From: Photobacterium jeanii
GTDB taxonomy: Bacteria; Pseudomonadota; Gammaproteobacteria; Enterobacterales; Vibrionaceae
Direction: 5' to 3'
Length of the DNA stretch: 64,000 bases
NCBI RefSeq assembly: GCF_001650345.1
Contig: NZ_LVHF01000026.1
Location: forward strand, 1-64,000
Shown: positions 31,007 through 39,650 of the stretch, in pieces
Numbering within the stretch: the stretch's first letter is position 1
How the letters are laid out: every line of letters starts with the position of its first letter
Position numbers and translations under genes: made by a program
The notes under the pieces: model-generated
The model's database searches: none
What the model was told of the DNA's origin: nothing
Seen by the model: the letters and a program-made list of their open reading frames with translations, nothing else

Positions 31007-32362
31007 TTAAAGGCGGGTAAAGTCATTGAATAGCGCAACGGCCATTAACGCAACCAAGATGGCTGAGCCCACTCTGTAGCCTATGTCCTGAACACGTTCA
31101 GAGACAGGTCGGCGTGTTACCGCTTCGATCGCGAAGAACATCAAATGTCCGCCATCTAAGACTGGAAGCGGTAGCAAATTAACAATACCTAAGTTCACAC
31201 TGATCAATGCCAAGAAACCAAGGAAATACACCAAGCCGTAATCGGCGGTCATTCCAGCCCCTTTGGCAATTGAAATTGGTCCGCTTAGGTTCTTCACTGC
31301 CACATCACCAGTGATCAGCTTAGTCACCATGTCGAAAGTTAGCGTTACCAACTGCCAAGTTTTTTCAGCCGCTTTACCAACAGCTTCAAATGGACCGTAC
31401 TGTAAATTAATACGGTACGACGCTGGCCACTCTTCCACTGTCGGTGCAAAACCCGCGTAACCAATCACTTCACCAGAAGCGAGTTCTTTTGATTTCGGCG
31501 TTAAGGTTAGCGCAATGCGGTTGCCATCACGAATCACATCAACAACCAAGGCTTGCTCTGGGTGAGAGCGTACAGCATCAACAACTTGTTGCCATTTATC
31601 AACCGCTTGGCCATCAATCGCGACAATACGATCATTTAACCGCATATTAGCAGCAATTGCTGCGCCATCATCGACAAGTTGTGAGATAGATAAAGTGATT
31701 TCTGGTGTGAATGGCTTCATACCCAAACTCACCATCACACGTTCAGTTTCAGGATCAAACGACCAAGTTGATAAGTCGAGTGTCTTTTCCACCGTGCGAC
31801 CTGAATCTTGCTCCGTCGCGGTGATCACCATTTTCTCATCACCGATATGGGAGATCATCGCCATGTTAACGGATTCCCAATCTGCGGTTTTGATACCTGA
31901 AATCGTTTTTAGTTCCATTCCTGGTGCAATTCCTGCCTGCGCAGCAATGGATTGAGGAGCGACTTCACCAATTACTGGCTTCACGGCTGGCACCCCAATC
32001 AGGTATACCACCCAGTAAGCAGCAATGGCGAAGATAAAATTCGCCAGTGGACCAGCTGCGACAATCGCACTGCGTTGCCACAGTTTTTTATTGTTAAACG
32101 CTTGGTTTCGACGGTGTGCTGGAACGTCATCAACACGCTCGTCGAGCATCTTAACGTAGCCGCCCAGCGGGATCATTGCTAACGTATATTCAGTGCCATC
32201 TTTGCCTTTTTTCTGCCAAATCGCTTTACCAAAACCAATGGAAAAACGTTCAACAAAAACCCCGCAACGACGTGCGACCCAAAAGTGACCAAATTCATGG
32301 ACGGCGATCAAAATCCCTAACGCAATTAAAAACGCGCCCAAATTCCATAAAATGCCTGTCAT
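31007..32362 (-). CDS. rseP: Site-2 protease RseP
   Basis: A 451-residue intramembrane zinc protease. It cleaves anti-sigma factor RseA to release the envelope stress factor sigma E. The zinc motif HEFGH is at residues 22-26. Two PDZ regions lie in the periplasmic loop, and the third metal ligand is in [11 protein letters not shown] near the C-terminus. The ATG overlaps the dxr stop (ATGA), and bamA follows. Confidence 0.97.
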   Translation of the reverse strand: MTGILWNLGAFLIALGILIAVHEFGHFWVARRCGVFVERFSIGFGKAIWQKKGKDGTEYTLAMIPLGGYVKMLDERVDDVPAHRRNQAFNNKKLWQRSAIVAAGPLANFIFAIAAYWVVYLIGVPAVKPVIGEVAPQSIAAQAGIAPGMELKTISGIKTADWESVNMAMISHIGDEKMVITATEQDSGRTVEKTLDLSTWSFDPETERVMVSLGMKPFTPEITLSISQLVDDGAAIAANMRLNDRIVAIDGQAVDKWQQVVDAVRSHPEQALVVDVIRDGNRIALTLTPKSKELASGEVIGYAGFAPTVEEWPASYRINLQYGPFEAVGKAAEKTWQLVTLTFDMVTKLITGDVAVKNLSGPISIAKGAGMTADYGLVYFLGFLALISVNLGIVNLLPLPVLDGGHLMFFAIEAVTRRPVSERVQDIGYRVGSAILVALMAVALFNDFTRL

Positions 32363-33555
32363 TTTGCTACCTTAGCAATCTCATCCTGAGCTAAACGTCG
32401 TGCCATTCTATCTAGCTCAATTACACTTTCCAAGTCAGTCGGTTCAGTCATTGGTGCTAACGCTAATACTTTCTCATTAACCTTGGCAATATCAGTAAAA
32501 CCAATACGATTAGCAAGGAATGCCGCGACCGCTTCTTCATTGGCGGCATTTAGCGCCGTTGTCGCCGCTTGGCCTGCGTAACACGCATCCATTGCCAGTT
32601 TTAAGCAAGGGTAGCGGTCAAAATCTGGCGGCATAAACGTAAACTCCCCCACCTGACTGAAATCCAACGGTGCAACGCCAGCATCCACTCGCTCTGGGTA
32701 AGAAAGCGCACACGCAATCGGCGTACACATGTCTGGTAGCCCCATCTGCGCTAATACCGAACCGTCTTTGTATTGAACCATAGAGTGGATCACAGATTGC
32801 GGGTGAATAATCACCTGCATTTGTTCGCGTGAGGCATTGAATAACCAACGCGCTTCAATGTATTCCAGCCCTTTATTCATCATAGTGGCTGAATCTACAG
32901 AAATCTTCGGTCCCATAGACCAGTTGGGATGCGCAATCGCCATTTCTGGCGTGACCGCAGCTAACTCTGCAATATCGGTGTAACGGAATGGACCACCCGA
33001 GCCGGTCAGTAAGATTTTACTAATGCCGTGCGCTTCAAGATCACAACGCCCCATCTTGCGCTGGATCTCAGCAGGCAAGCACTGGAAGATAGCATTGTGT
33101 TCGCTGTCCACAGGCAGTAGCTCTGCACCGTACTGCTCGCACGCATCGATGAACATCTTACCCGACATCACCAAGGCTTCTTTGTTCGCCAGTAAGATAC
33201 GCTTACCAGCTTTAACACCCGCCATGGTTGGCATCAAACCAGCGGCGCCCACAATGGCTGCCATCACGGTATCGACTTCATCAAGAGCTGCAATCTGACA
33301 CAGCCCCTCTTCGCCCGATAGCACTTGGATATCAAGCCCTTCTGCTGTCACCTTCTTAGCCAGAGTCGCAGCTGCGGCTTCATCGGCCATCACCGCATAT
33401 TGCGGTCGCCACTGACAACACAGCTCAAACATTTTGTCACTGTTTGCCCCGGCACCTAATGCCACGACGTTAAATAGATCAGGGTTTTGCGCTGCAACGG
33501 CTAAGGTACTAGTACCAATAGAGCCTGTCGCACCTAAGATAGATAACTTACGCAT
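32359..33555 (-). CDS. dxr: 1-deoxy-D-xylulose 5-phosphate reductoisomerase
   Basis: A 398-residue NADPH-dependent enzyme of the methylerythritol phosphate pathway that makes isoprenoid precursors. The nucleotide-binding loop is [12 protein letters not shown] near the start. The metal site is in [15 protein letters not shown], and the substrate loop region [10 protein letters not shown] is present. The neighbouring uppS uses the isoprenoid product for cell-wall lipid carrier. Its end overlaps rseP by 4 bases. Confidence 0.97.
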   Translation of the reverse strand: MRKLSILGATGSIGTSTLAVAAQNPDLFNVVALGAGANSDKMFELCCQWRPQYAVMADEAAAATLAKKVTAEGLDIQVLSGEEGLCQIAALDEVDTVMAAIVGAAGLMPTMAGVKAGKRILLANKEALVMSGKMFIDACEQYGAELLPVDSEHNAIFQCLPAEIQRKMGRCDLEAHGISKILLTGSGGPFRYTDIAELAAVTPEMAIAHPNWSMGPKISVDSATMMNKGLEYIEARWLFNASREQMQVIIHPQSVIHSMVQYKDGSVLAQMGLPDMCTPIACALSYPERVDAGVAPLDFSQVGEFTFMPPDFDRYPCLKLAMDACYAGQAATTALNAANEEAVAAFLANRIGFTDIAKVNEKVLALAPMTEPTDLESVIELDRMARRLAQDEIAKVAK

Positions 33556-33573
33556 ACATCACTTCATTTGGCT

Positions 33574-33600
33574 AAGAAAAGGCAGCGTAATGCTGCCTTA
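33574..33600 (-). terminator. Hairpin between cdsA and dxr
   Basis: AAGGCAGC (33579-33586) pairs with GCTGCCTT (33592-33599) with loop GTAAT; the minus-strand RNA continues TTTTCTT. It is probably a partial terminator inside the cluster. Confidence 0.6.
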
Positions 33601-33617
33601 ATATAGAAGACGTCTTT

Positions 33618-34460
33618 CTACCAAAGGTAGAAAAGAGCAAAGACTGGGAGTGCTGCCGTCAGGCTGTCAATGCGGTCAAGAATACCGCCGTGCCCCGGTA
33701 AGATGGTGCCGCTGTCTTTAATGCCAGCCACACGTTTAAACATACTTTCAACCAAATCACCCAGTACAGAAATCACCACGGTGATCATGGCAATAGCCAA
33801 TAACGCGCCTAAACCAGAAAATGGGATATTCATTAGCTTCGCCCCACTCCATGCGATAAACATCGCGAGTAGCGCGCCACCTAACAAACCTTCAATGGTT
33901 TTATTTGGGCTTACCGCTGGTGCCATCTTGTGTTTACCGAAACGCTTACCTGAGAAGTAAGCACCCGTATCTGCTGCCCATACTATAAAGCATACCAGCA
34001 TTACCAACTGTGCGCCGTGATACGGTGATTCCATGTAATTCACTGCACGGAGCATTAATATGCTCCAGAAGAAAGGAACTAGCGTTAGAAAACCAAACAG
34101 GATTTTGCTAATGGAAGAGCCAGACCAAAGTTTGGCACTTGAAGGGTAAGTAATGGCAAGGGCTGAAGCAATCAACCACCAGATGCCGCCTACTGCTAAC
34201 ACACCTCGGTGTGAGTCAGCCACTGCGGCCAAGGCATTCACATCGGTAGGAAACGCAACCAGAGTAGCGGCAAAGCCTGCTGCAAAAATTGCCATGGTGC
34301 GAATACGTGAACTGTTTTCAACAAATTGGGTCCATTCCCAAAAGCCTACCAAAGTGATCACCGCCAATGCTGCTGTAAAGCCGGTAAATGGTAGGAAAAA
34401 GATCCCCGCTATGACTAAAGGAGCGAGAATCAATGCTGTAATTATGCGTTGCTTTAGCAA
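33618..34460 (-). CDS. cdsA: Phosphatidate cytidylyltransferase
   Basis: A 280-residue integral membrane enzyme that makes CDP-diacylglycerol for phospholipid synthesis. It has about eight hydrophobic segments and the CDP-alcohol cytidylyltransferase signature near the C-terminus (KRVAGIKDSGTILPGHGGILDRIDSL). It starts at TTG 34460, six bases after GAGGA, giving MLKQRIITA, which fits E. coli MLKYRLISA. It follows uppS. Confidence 0.95.
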   Translation of the reverse strand: MLKQRIITALILAPLVIAGIFFLPFTGFTAALAVITLVGFWEWTQFVENSSRIRTMAIFAAGFAATLVAFPTDVNALAAVADSHRGVLAVGGIWWLIASALAITYPSSAKLWSGSSISKILFGFLTLVPFFWSILMLRAVNYMESPYHGAQLVMLVCFIVWAADTGAYFSGKRFGKHKMAPAVSPNKTIEGLLGGALLAMFIAWSGAKLMNIPFSGLGALLAIAMITVVISVLGDLVESMFKRVAGIKDSGTILPGHGGILDRIDSLTAALPVFALFYLW

Positions 34461-34482
34461 ACTGCGTCCTCTTTACATCTTA

Positions 34483-35247
34483 TTATTGTTGAAGCAATGC
34501 TTGAAGCTGTTCGCCGGTGCAACCGAAGCGGCGCTCGCGGTTTACAAACCATGCCATCGCATTTGCAAAGCTTTCTTCATCAAAATCTGGCCAGTATTGC
34601 TCGCAGAAGTACATTTCAGCGTAGGCCATTTGCCATAGCATGAAGTTACTGATACGAGATTCCCCACTGGTACGAATAAGGAGATCAACATCAGGCAAGC
34701 CAGCCGTTGATAACCCTTCAGCTAACATTTCTTCGGTGATATCTTCTGGCGTTAACCCGTTATCCGCCACTTGGTGTGCTAGGCGTTTGGTTGCCTGCAC
34801 GATATCCCATTGTCCACCGTAATTAGCAGCGACATTTAACACCATGCCAGTGTTATGCGCTGTTAGGGCTTCAGCATCTTTAATTTTGTCTTGCAGACGC
34901 TGACTGAATCGACTGACATCACCAATGATCTTCAATCGAATATTGTTCTTGTGCAGACGTTTTACTTCGCGGCCAAGCACTGCCATAAACAGTTCCATCA
35001 GCAACGAGACTTCAGTTTCCGGACGACGCCAGTTTTCACTACTGAATGCGAATAACGTGACCGCCTTGATGCCAAAGCGATTCGCAGTAGAGACCGTTTT
35101 ACGTACGGCTTCAACCCCCGCTTTATGACCGAATACGCGAGCCTTTCCTTGCGCCTTAGCCCAACGACCATTGCCATCCATGATCACTGCGACATGCTTA
35201 GGCAGGCTATCGATTGTCAGTGGCATGTCCGTTGTCGAATCCGACAT
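34483..35247 (-). CDS. uppS: Undecaprenyl diphosphate synthase
   Basis: 254 residues, cis-prenyltransferase. It makes the C55 lipid carrier for peptidoglycan and O-antigen from farnesyl and isopentenyl diphosphates. [26 protein letters not shown] carries the catalytic Asp; SSENWRRP and the C-terminal [15 protein letters not shown] are typical. Its ribosome site GAGGAAG directly abuts the U-run of the terminator after frr. Confidence 0.97.
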   Translation of the reverse strand: MSDSTTDMPLTIDSLPKHVAVIMDGNGRWAKAQGKARVFGHKAGVEAVRKTVSTANRFGIKAVTLFAFSSENWRRPETEVSLLMELFMAVLGREVKRLHKNNIRLKIIGDVSRFSQRLQDKIKDAEALTAHNTGMVLNVAANYGGQWDIVQATKRLAHQVADNGLTPEDITEEMLAEGLSTAGLPDVDLLIRTSGESRISNFMLWQMAYAEMYFCEQYWPDFDEESFANAMAWFVNRERRFGCTGEQLQALLQQ

Positions 35248-35258
35248 AAATCTTCCTC

Positions 35259-35288
35259 AAAAAAAAACGCTGTGCTGCACGCACAGCG
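35259..35288 (-). terminator. Intrinsic terminator between frr and uppS
   Basis: The 8-bp stem CGCTGTGC/GCACAGCG (35268-35275 and 35281-35288) is followed on the minus strand by nine U. It would separate the translation genes from the envelope genes, implying a further promoter or regulated read-through for uppS. Confidence 0.85.
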
Positions 35289-35321
35289 CTTTAACTTACA
35301 TAAAGCTCAAGTGCTGAAAGA

Positions 35322-35879
35322 TTAAACTTCCATCAACTCTTTTTCTTTTGCTTCTAGAACAACTTCGATGTCTTTAACAGCTGCATCAGTCAGTTTCTGG
35401 ATTTCGTCTTGTGCGCGACGATCATCATCTTCAGAAATTTCTTTTTCTTTAAGCAGTGCTTTAACATCTGCGTTCGCATCACGACGGATGTTACGAACAG
35501 CAACACGACCTTGCTCAGCTTCTGCACGTACAATCTTAACTAGATCGCGACGACGCTCTTCTGTTAGCGGTGGAAGTGGAACGCGGATCACTGTGCCAGC
35601 AGACATAGGGTTTAGACCTAGGTCAGACATCATGATTGCTTTTTCAACTTTAGGCGCAAGCTCTTTGTCGAATACAGTGATAGCTAGAGTACGAGAATCT
35701 TCAGCAACAACGTTTGCAAGTTGCTTAAGCGGTGTGTTTGCACCGTAGTATTCTACGTAAATAGTGTCTAGTAGGCTTGGGTGCGCACGACCAGTACGTA
35801 CTTTAGCCATTTGGTTTTTCAGCGCTTCAACGCTTTTACCCATACGCTCTTTCGCGTCTAGTTTAATATCTTCAATCAC
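35322..35879 (-). CDS. frr: Ribosome recycling factor
   Basis: A 185-residue two-domain protein that, with EF-G, splits post-termination ribosomes. It has the standard start [21 protein letters not shown], the motif [11 protein letters not shown] and the ending [14 protein letters not shown]. The start codon is GTG 35879, eight bases after AGGA. It follows pyrH by 60 bases. Confidence 0.97.
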   Translation of the reverse strand: MIEDIKLDAKERMGKSVEALKNQMAKVRTGRAHPSLLDTIYVEYYGANTPLKQLANVVAEDSRTLAITVFDKELAPKVEKAIMMSDLGLNPMSAGTVIRVPLPPLTEERRRDLVKIVRAEAEQGRVAVRNIRRDANADVKALLKEKEISEDDDRRAQDEIQKLTDAAVKDIEVVLEAKEKELMEV

Positions 35880-35939
35880 GATTAATATCCTTTATTATTC
35901 GGCATAATAGGCGGCTAATCGAATAGCCACCTATAAAAA

Positions 35940-36668
35940 TTAGTCGTTAGTGATCAGCGTGCCTTCTTGCTCGCCCATTACTACACGGCGTAGAGAGCCA
36001 GGCTTATTCATGTTGAATACACGAATTGGCATACCGTGGTCGCGAGCTAGCGTAAATGCCGCTAAGTCCATCACTTTTAGTTCTTTATCAAGAACGTCAT
36101 TGTAGCTCAGCTTATCATAAAGAACAGCATCTGGGTTCTTAACTGGGTCATCTGTGAACACACCGTCAACTTTCGTTGCTTTTAGTACCACGTCAGCTTC
36201 GATTTCGATACCGCGTAGACACGCAGCAGAGTCAGTTGTGAAGAACGGGTTACCCGTACCAGCAGAGAAGATCACAACGCGACCTTGACGTAGCTGGCTG
36301 ATTGCGTCAGCCCAGTTGTAGTTATCACATACGCCGTTCAGTGGAATTGCAGACATCACTCGAGCGTTCACATAGGCACGGTGTAGTGCATCGCGCATCG
36401 CAAGACCATTCATCACAGTCGCTAGCATGCCCATGTGGTCGCCCACAACTCGGTTCATACCCGCTTCAGCCAGACCGGCACCACGGAACAAGTTACCACC
36501 ACCGATCACTAGGCCAACTTGAACGCCAAGTTCGATCAGTTCTTTAATTTCTTGCGCCATGCGGTCAAGAACTTGCGCATCAATACCAAAACCTTCTTCG
36601 CCTTGTAGCGCTTCGCCACTCAGTTTAAGCAGAATTCGTTGATAAGTCGGTTTAGGGTTTGTGGTCAT
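35940..36668 (-). CDS. pyrH: UMP kinase
   Basis: A 242-residue hexameric kinase of the amino-acid-kinase fold that makes UDP from UMP. It has [13 protein letters not shown] at the start, [10 protein letters not shown], and [27 protein letters not shown]. It lies between tsf and frr, the order conserved across gammaproteobacteria. Confidence 0.97.
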   Translation of the reverse strand: MTTNPKPTYQRILLKLSGEALQGEEGFGIDAQVLDRMAQEIKELIELGVQVGLVIGGGNLFRGAGLAEAGMNRVVGDHMGMLATVMNGLAMRDALHRAYVNARVMSAIPLNGVCDNYNWADAISQLRQGRVVIFSAGTGNPFFTTDSAACLRGIEIEADVVLKATKVDGVFTDDPVKNPDAVLYDKLSYNDVLDKELKVMDLAAFTLARDHGMPIRVFNMNKPGSLRRVVMGEQEGTLITND

Positions 36669-36709
36669 TAGGATTACCTTCCAGGCTTACAATTGAGATA
36701 TGGAGTTGT

Positions 36710-36739
36710 AAAAAGACCGCAGCCTTGGCTACGGTCTTT
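36710..36739 (-). terminator. Intrinsic terminator between tsf and pyrH
   Basis: A 13-bp stem (36712-36724 with 36727-36739, AAAGACCG core) contains one non-standard pair and ends in U5 on the minus strand. Confidence 0.8.
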
Positions 36740-36760
36740 AGCGTTCTTTTACAAGAAGGA

Positions 36761-37606
36761 TTAACCCTTCTGTACTGCTGCTACTTCTTCAGCGAAGCTC
36801 ATTTCTTGAGCTTTCTCGATACCTTCACCAACTTCAAGACGGATGAAGTTAGTTACTGTAGCGCCTTTAGCTTTCAGCATTTGACCAACAGTTTGAGATG
36901 GGTCCATGATGAATGCTTGACCAGTTAGAGAAACTTCGCCAGTGAATTTCTTCATGCGGCCAACAACCATTTTCTCTGCAATCTCTTGAGGCTTGCCAGA
37001 TTCAACAGCGATAGCAACTTGAATAGCTTTCTCTTTCTCAACTACGTCAGCTGGAACGTCTTCTGGGTTAACGTACTCAGGCTTAGATGCAGCGATGTGC
37101 ATTGCAACGTGCTTGATAGTTTCTTCATCAGCTTCACCAGCAACAACAACACCGATACGGTCGCCGTGGCGGTAAGAACCAACTTTAGCACCTTCGATGA
37201 ACTCAACGCGACGGATAGAGATGTTCTCACCGATTTTAGCAACTAGTGCTACGCGAGTTTCTTCGAATTTAGCTTGAAGAGCTGCAACGTCTAGACGCTC
37301 AGCTAGAGCTACGTCTAGTACTTCGTTAGCGAATGCTAGGAAGCTTGAATCTTTAGCAACGAAGTCAGTTTGGCAGTTAACTTCTAGAAGAGCTGCAACA
37401 CCGTCAGCATCTTTGATTAAGATAGCACCTTCAGCAGCAACGTTACCTGCTTTTTTAGCAGCCTTTGCAGCACCGCTTTTACGCATGTTTTCGATTGCTA
37501 GCTCGATGTCAGCGTTTGCTTCAACTAGAGCTTTTTTACATTCCATCATGCCTGCGCCAGTGCGTTCGCGCAGTTCTTTAACTAGGGCAGCTGTAACTGT
37601 TGCCAT
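36761..37606 (-). CDS. tsf: Elongation factor Ts
   Basis: A 281-residue exchange factor for EF-Tu. It has the UBA-like N-terminus [23 protein letters not shown], the core with [13 protein letters not shown] and the C-terminal coiled-coil module. ATG 37606 is preferred over ATG 37612 because the AGGA ribosome site is 7 bases away. It is downstream of rpsB and separated from it by a terminator-like hairpin. Confidence 0.97.
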   Translation of the reverse strand: MATVTAALVKELRERTGAGMMECKKALVEANADIELAIENMRKSGAAKAAKKAGNVAAEGAILIKDADGVAALLEVNCQTDFVAKDSSFLAFANEVLDVALAERLDVAALQAKFEETRVALVAKIGENISIRRVEFIEGAKVGSYRHGDRIGVVVAGEADEETIKHVAMHIAASKPEYVNPEDVPADVVEKEKAIQVAIAVESGKPQEIAEKMVVGRMKKFTGEVSLTGQAFIMDPSQTVGQMLKAKGATVTNFIRLEVGEGIEKAQEMSFAEEVAAVQKG

Positions 37607-37637
37607 TGTCATATCCTCAGTTTTGTTTACTTGGTAT

Positions 37638-37665
37638 AAAAATCAGGGGCCTAAGTAGGCCCCTG
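37638..37665 (-). terminator. Terminator/attenuator between rpsB and tsf
   Basis: CAGGGGCCTA (37644-37653) pairs perfectly with TAGGCCCCTG (37656-37665); the minus-strand RNA then reads ATTTTTAT. It would give more S2 than EF-Ts transcript. Confidence 0.8.
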
Positions 37666-37720
37666 CTAACCATTCTTAGCTTACGCAAGGTAACTTAAGA
37701 AAGTTGTTAGAAGCTGGTTA

Positions 37721-38443
37721 TTACTCAGCTACGTAACCTTCTTCAGCTTGTGCTGCGATGTCTTGGTTGCGTGCTTCAGTAACTGTCGCTGCTACAGCGT
37801 TAGTGTAAAGCTGGATAGAACGGATTGCATCATCGTTACCAGGGATAACGAAATCAACGCCGTCTGGGTTAGAGTTAGTATCTACTACTGCAAATACTGG
37901 GATACCCAGGTTGTTAGCTTCTTTAATTGCAATGTGCTCGTGATCAGCATCGATTACGAATAGAGCGTCTGGTAGGCCGCCCATGTTCTTGATACCGCCT
38001 AGAGATTTCTCAAGCTTCTCCATTTCACGAGTACGCATTAGCGCTTCTTTCTTGGTTAGCTTGTCGAAAGTACCGTCTGTAGACTGAGTCTCAAGATCTT
38101 TAAGACGTTTGATTGACTGACGAACAGTTTTCCAGTTAGTTAGCATACCACCCAACCAACGGTTGTTTACGTAGTACTGGTCACAGCTAACTGCAGCTTC
38201 TTTGATTGATTCGCTGGCTGCACGCTTAGTACCTACGAAAAGAACTTTACCTTTACGAGCTGCAATCTTGTTGATTTCAGCTAGCGCGTCGTTGAACATT
38301 GGTACAGTTTTTTCTAGGTTGATGATATGTACTTTGTTACGAGCACCAAAGATGAATGGCTTCATTTTTGGGTTCCAGTAACGAGTTTGGTGACCGAAGT
38401 GAACACCAGCTTGTAGCATATCGCGCATTGATACAGTTGCCAT
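37721..38443 (-). CDS. rpsB: Ribosomal protein S2
   Basis: A 240-residue small-subunit protein. It starts [27 protein letters not shown] and has the conserved [20 protein letters not shown] region. The long open frame upstream is leader, not protein: AGAGGA precedes the ATG at 38443 and the family begins there. Confidence 0.98.
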   Translation of the reverse strand: MATVSMRDMLQAGVHFGHQTRYWNPKMKPFIFGARNKVHIINLEKTVPMFNDALAEINKIAARKGKVLFVGTKRAASESIKEAAVSCDQYYVNNRWLGGMLTNWKTVRQSIKRLKDLETQSTDGTFDKLTKKEALMRTREMEKLEKSLGGIKNMGGLPDALFVIDADHEHIAIKEANNLGIPVFAVVDTNSNPDGVDFVIPGNDDAIRSIQLYTNAVAATVTEARNQDIAAQAEEGYVAE

Positions 38444-38580
38444 TGAATATTCCTCTATGGGGTTAGGCGTCCACATATCCCATCCTACCGACCCTCTATC
38501 TGTCTTTAGCAATAGCAAATGACAGCGGGCACCCCGGAGCATGTGTCGATATGTGTGAGTGATTAATAAAAAGTTTAGTG
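38444..38580 (-). promoter_or_regulatory. rpsB mRNA leader, candidate S2 autoregulatory element
   Basis: The leader is G-rich and structured. GGGGTGCCC (plus 38527-38535) can pair through GGGGU with the ACCCC of GGACGCCTAACCCC (plus 38459-38472) just before the ribosome site. Gammaproteobacterial rpsB leaders (t44 family) are known to bind S2 and repress rpsB-tsf. I identify it by position and pairing potential, not by covariance search. The rest of the 319-bp gap to map holds the divergent promoters (for example TATAC near 38644) and no ORF. Confidence 0.45.
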
Positions 38581-38762
38581 TGAATCCACATAACCCAATG
38601 AAGTGCGAAGCTTCGACTTGAATTAGCGTTTCACGGCGCGCTTTATACCATATATAGCAACCAAGAATCCAGCCTAATCTACCTCAGAGACGAAACTTGG
38701 TTTTCATATTGCGCCCCCGCTGATAACATGAAAGGTAAACCGAAATTCGTAGAGAAGATTGA

Positions 38763-39593
38763 ATGACTATCAAGATTAAAACGCAGGAAGAAATCGAAAA
38801 AATGCGCGTTGCTGGCCGTTTGGCTGCAGAAGTGCTTGAAATGATCGAACCTCACGTTAAAGCAGGGGTAACGACAGAAGAGCTTGACCGCATCTGTCAC
38901 GATTACATCACTAACGAGCAAGGTTGTATCCCTGCGCCGTTGAACTACCACGGTTTCCCTAAATCGATCTGTACGTCAATCAACCACATCGTATGTCACG
39001 GTATCCCAGCAGAGAAAGACGGTAACGAAGGCCAAAAATTCTCAAAACCTGCGGTACTGAAAGATGGCGACATCATCAACATCGATGTGACTGTGATCAA
39101 AGACGGTTACCACGGCGACACATCGAAAATGTTTGAAGTGGGTGAAGTATCCCTAGAAAACAAACGTCTGTGCCGCGTTGCACAAGAAAGCCTGTACCTA
39201 GCGATCAAAAAAGTGAAGCCGGGTGCTAAGCTTGGTGAAATCGGTACTGCGATTCAGAAGTTCATCAAAAACGGCAACAGCCGCTTCTCAATCGTGAAAG
39301 ACTTCTGTGGTCACGGTATTGGCAACGAGTTCCACGAAGAGCCACAAGTGGTTCACTACAAAAACAACGACCGTACCGTACTTAAGGCTGGTATGTGTTT
39401 CACCATCGAGCCAATGATCAACGCTGGTAAATTCGGTTGTATGGTTGATGACGAAGACGGTTGGACAGTTTACACCGTGGATGCCAAGAACTCGGCACAG
39501 TGGGAACACACCCTACTGGTTACCGACACTGGCTGCGAAGTATTAACCCTTCGTAAGGAAGAAGACCTACCACGTTTTGTAAACAACGCGTAA
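38763..39593 (+). CDS. map: Methionine aminopeptidase type I
   Basis: A 276-residue metalloprotease that removes the initiator methionine. The five metal ligands are visible in NIDVTVIKDGYHGDTS, GHGIGNEFHEEP and TIEPMIN, with the final Glu in QWEHTLLVT. It is divergent from rpsB, as in E. coli, and followed by glnD after a terminator. Confidence 0.97.
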   Translation: MTIKIKTQEEIEKMRVAGRLAAEVLEMIEPHVKAGVTTEELDRICHDYITNEQGCIPAPLNYHGFPKSICTSINHIVCHGIPAEKDGNEGQKFSKPAVLKDGDIINIDVTVIKDGYHGDTSKMFEVGEVSLENKRLCRVAQESLYLAIKKVKPGAKLGEIGTAIQKFIKNGNSRFSIVKDFCGHGIGNEFHEEPQVVHYKNNDRTVLKAGMCFTIEPMINAGKFGCMVDDEDGWTVYTVDAKNSAQWEHTLLVTDTGCEVLTLRKEEDLPRFVNNA

Positions 39594-39597
39594 GTCT

Positions 39598-39626
39598 AAA
39601 GAGCCGACCACAAGGTCGGCTTTTTT
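39598..39626 (+). terminator. Intrinsic terminator of map
   Basis: The stem AGCCGACC/GGTCGGCT with loop ACAA is followed by T6. It lies 25 bases before the glnD start. Confidence 0.9.
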
Positions 39627-39650
39627 AATTTCTCTGAGACACGGATAGCA

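Noticed and set aside
38444-38542. 33-codon N-terminal extension of ribosomal protein S2
   Set aside because: The sequence is the structured mRNA leader; S2 proteins begin [10 protein letters not shown] and a ribosome site precedes that ATG.
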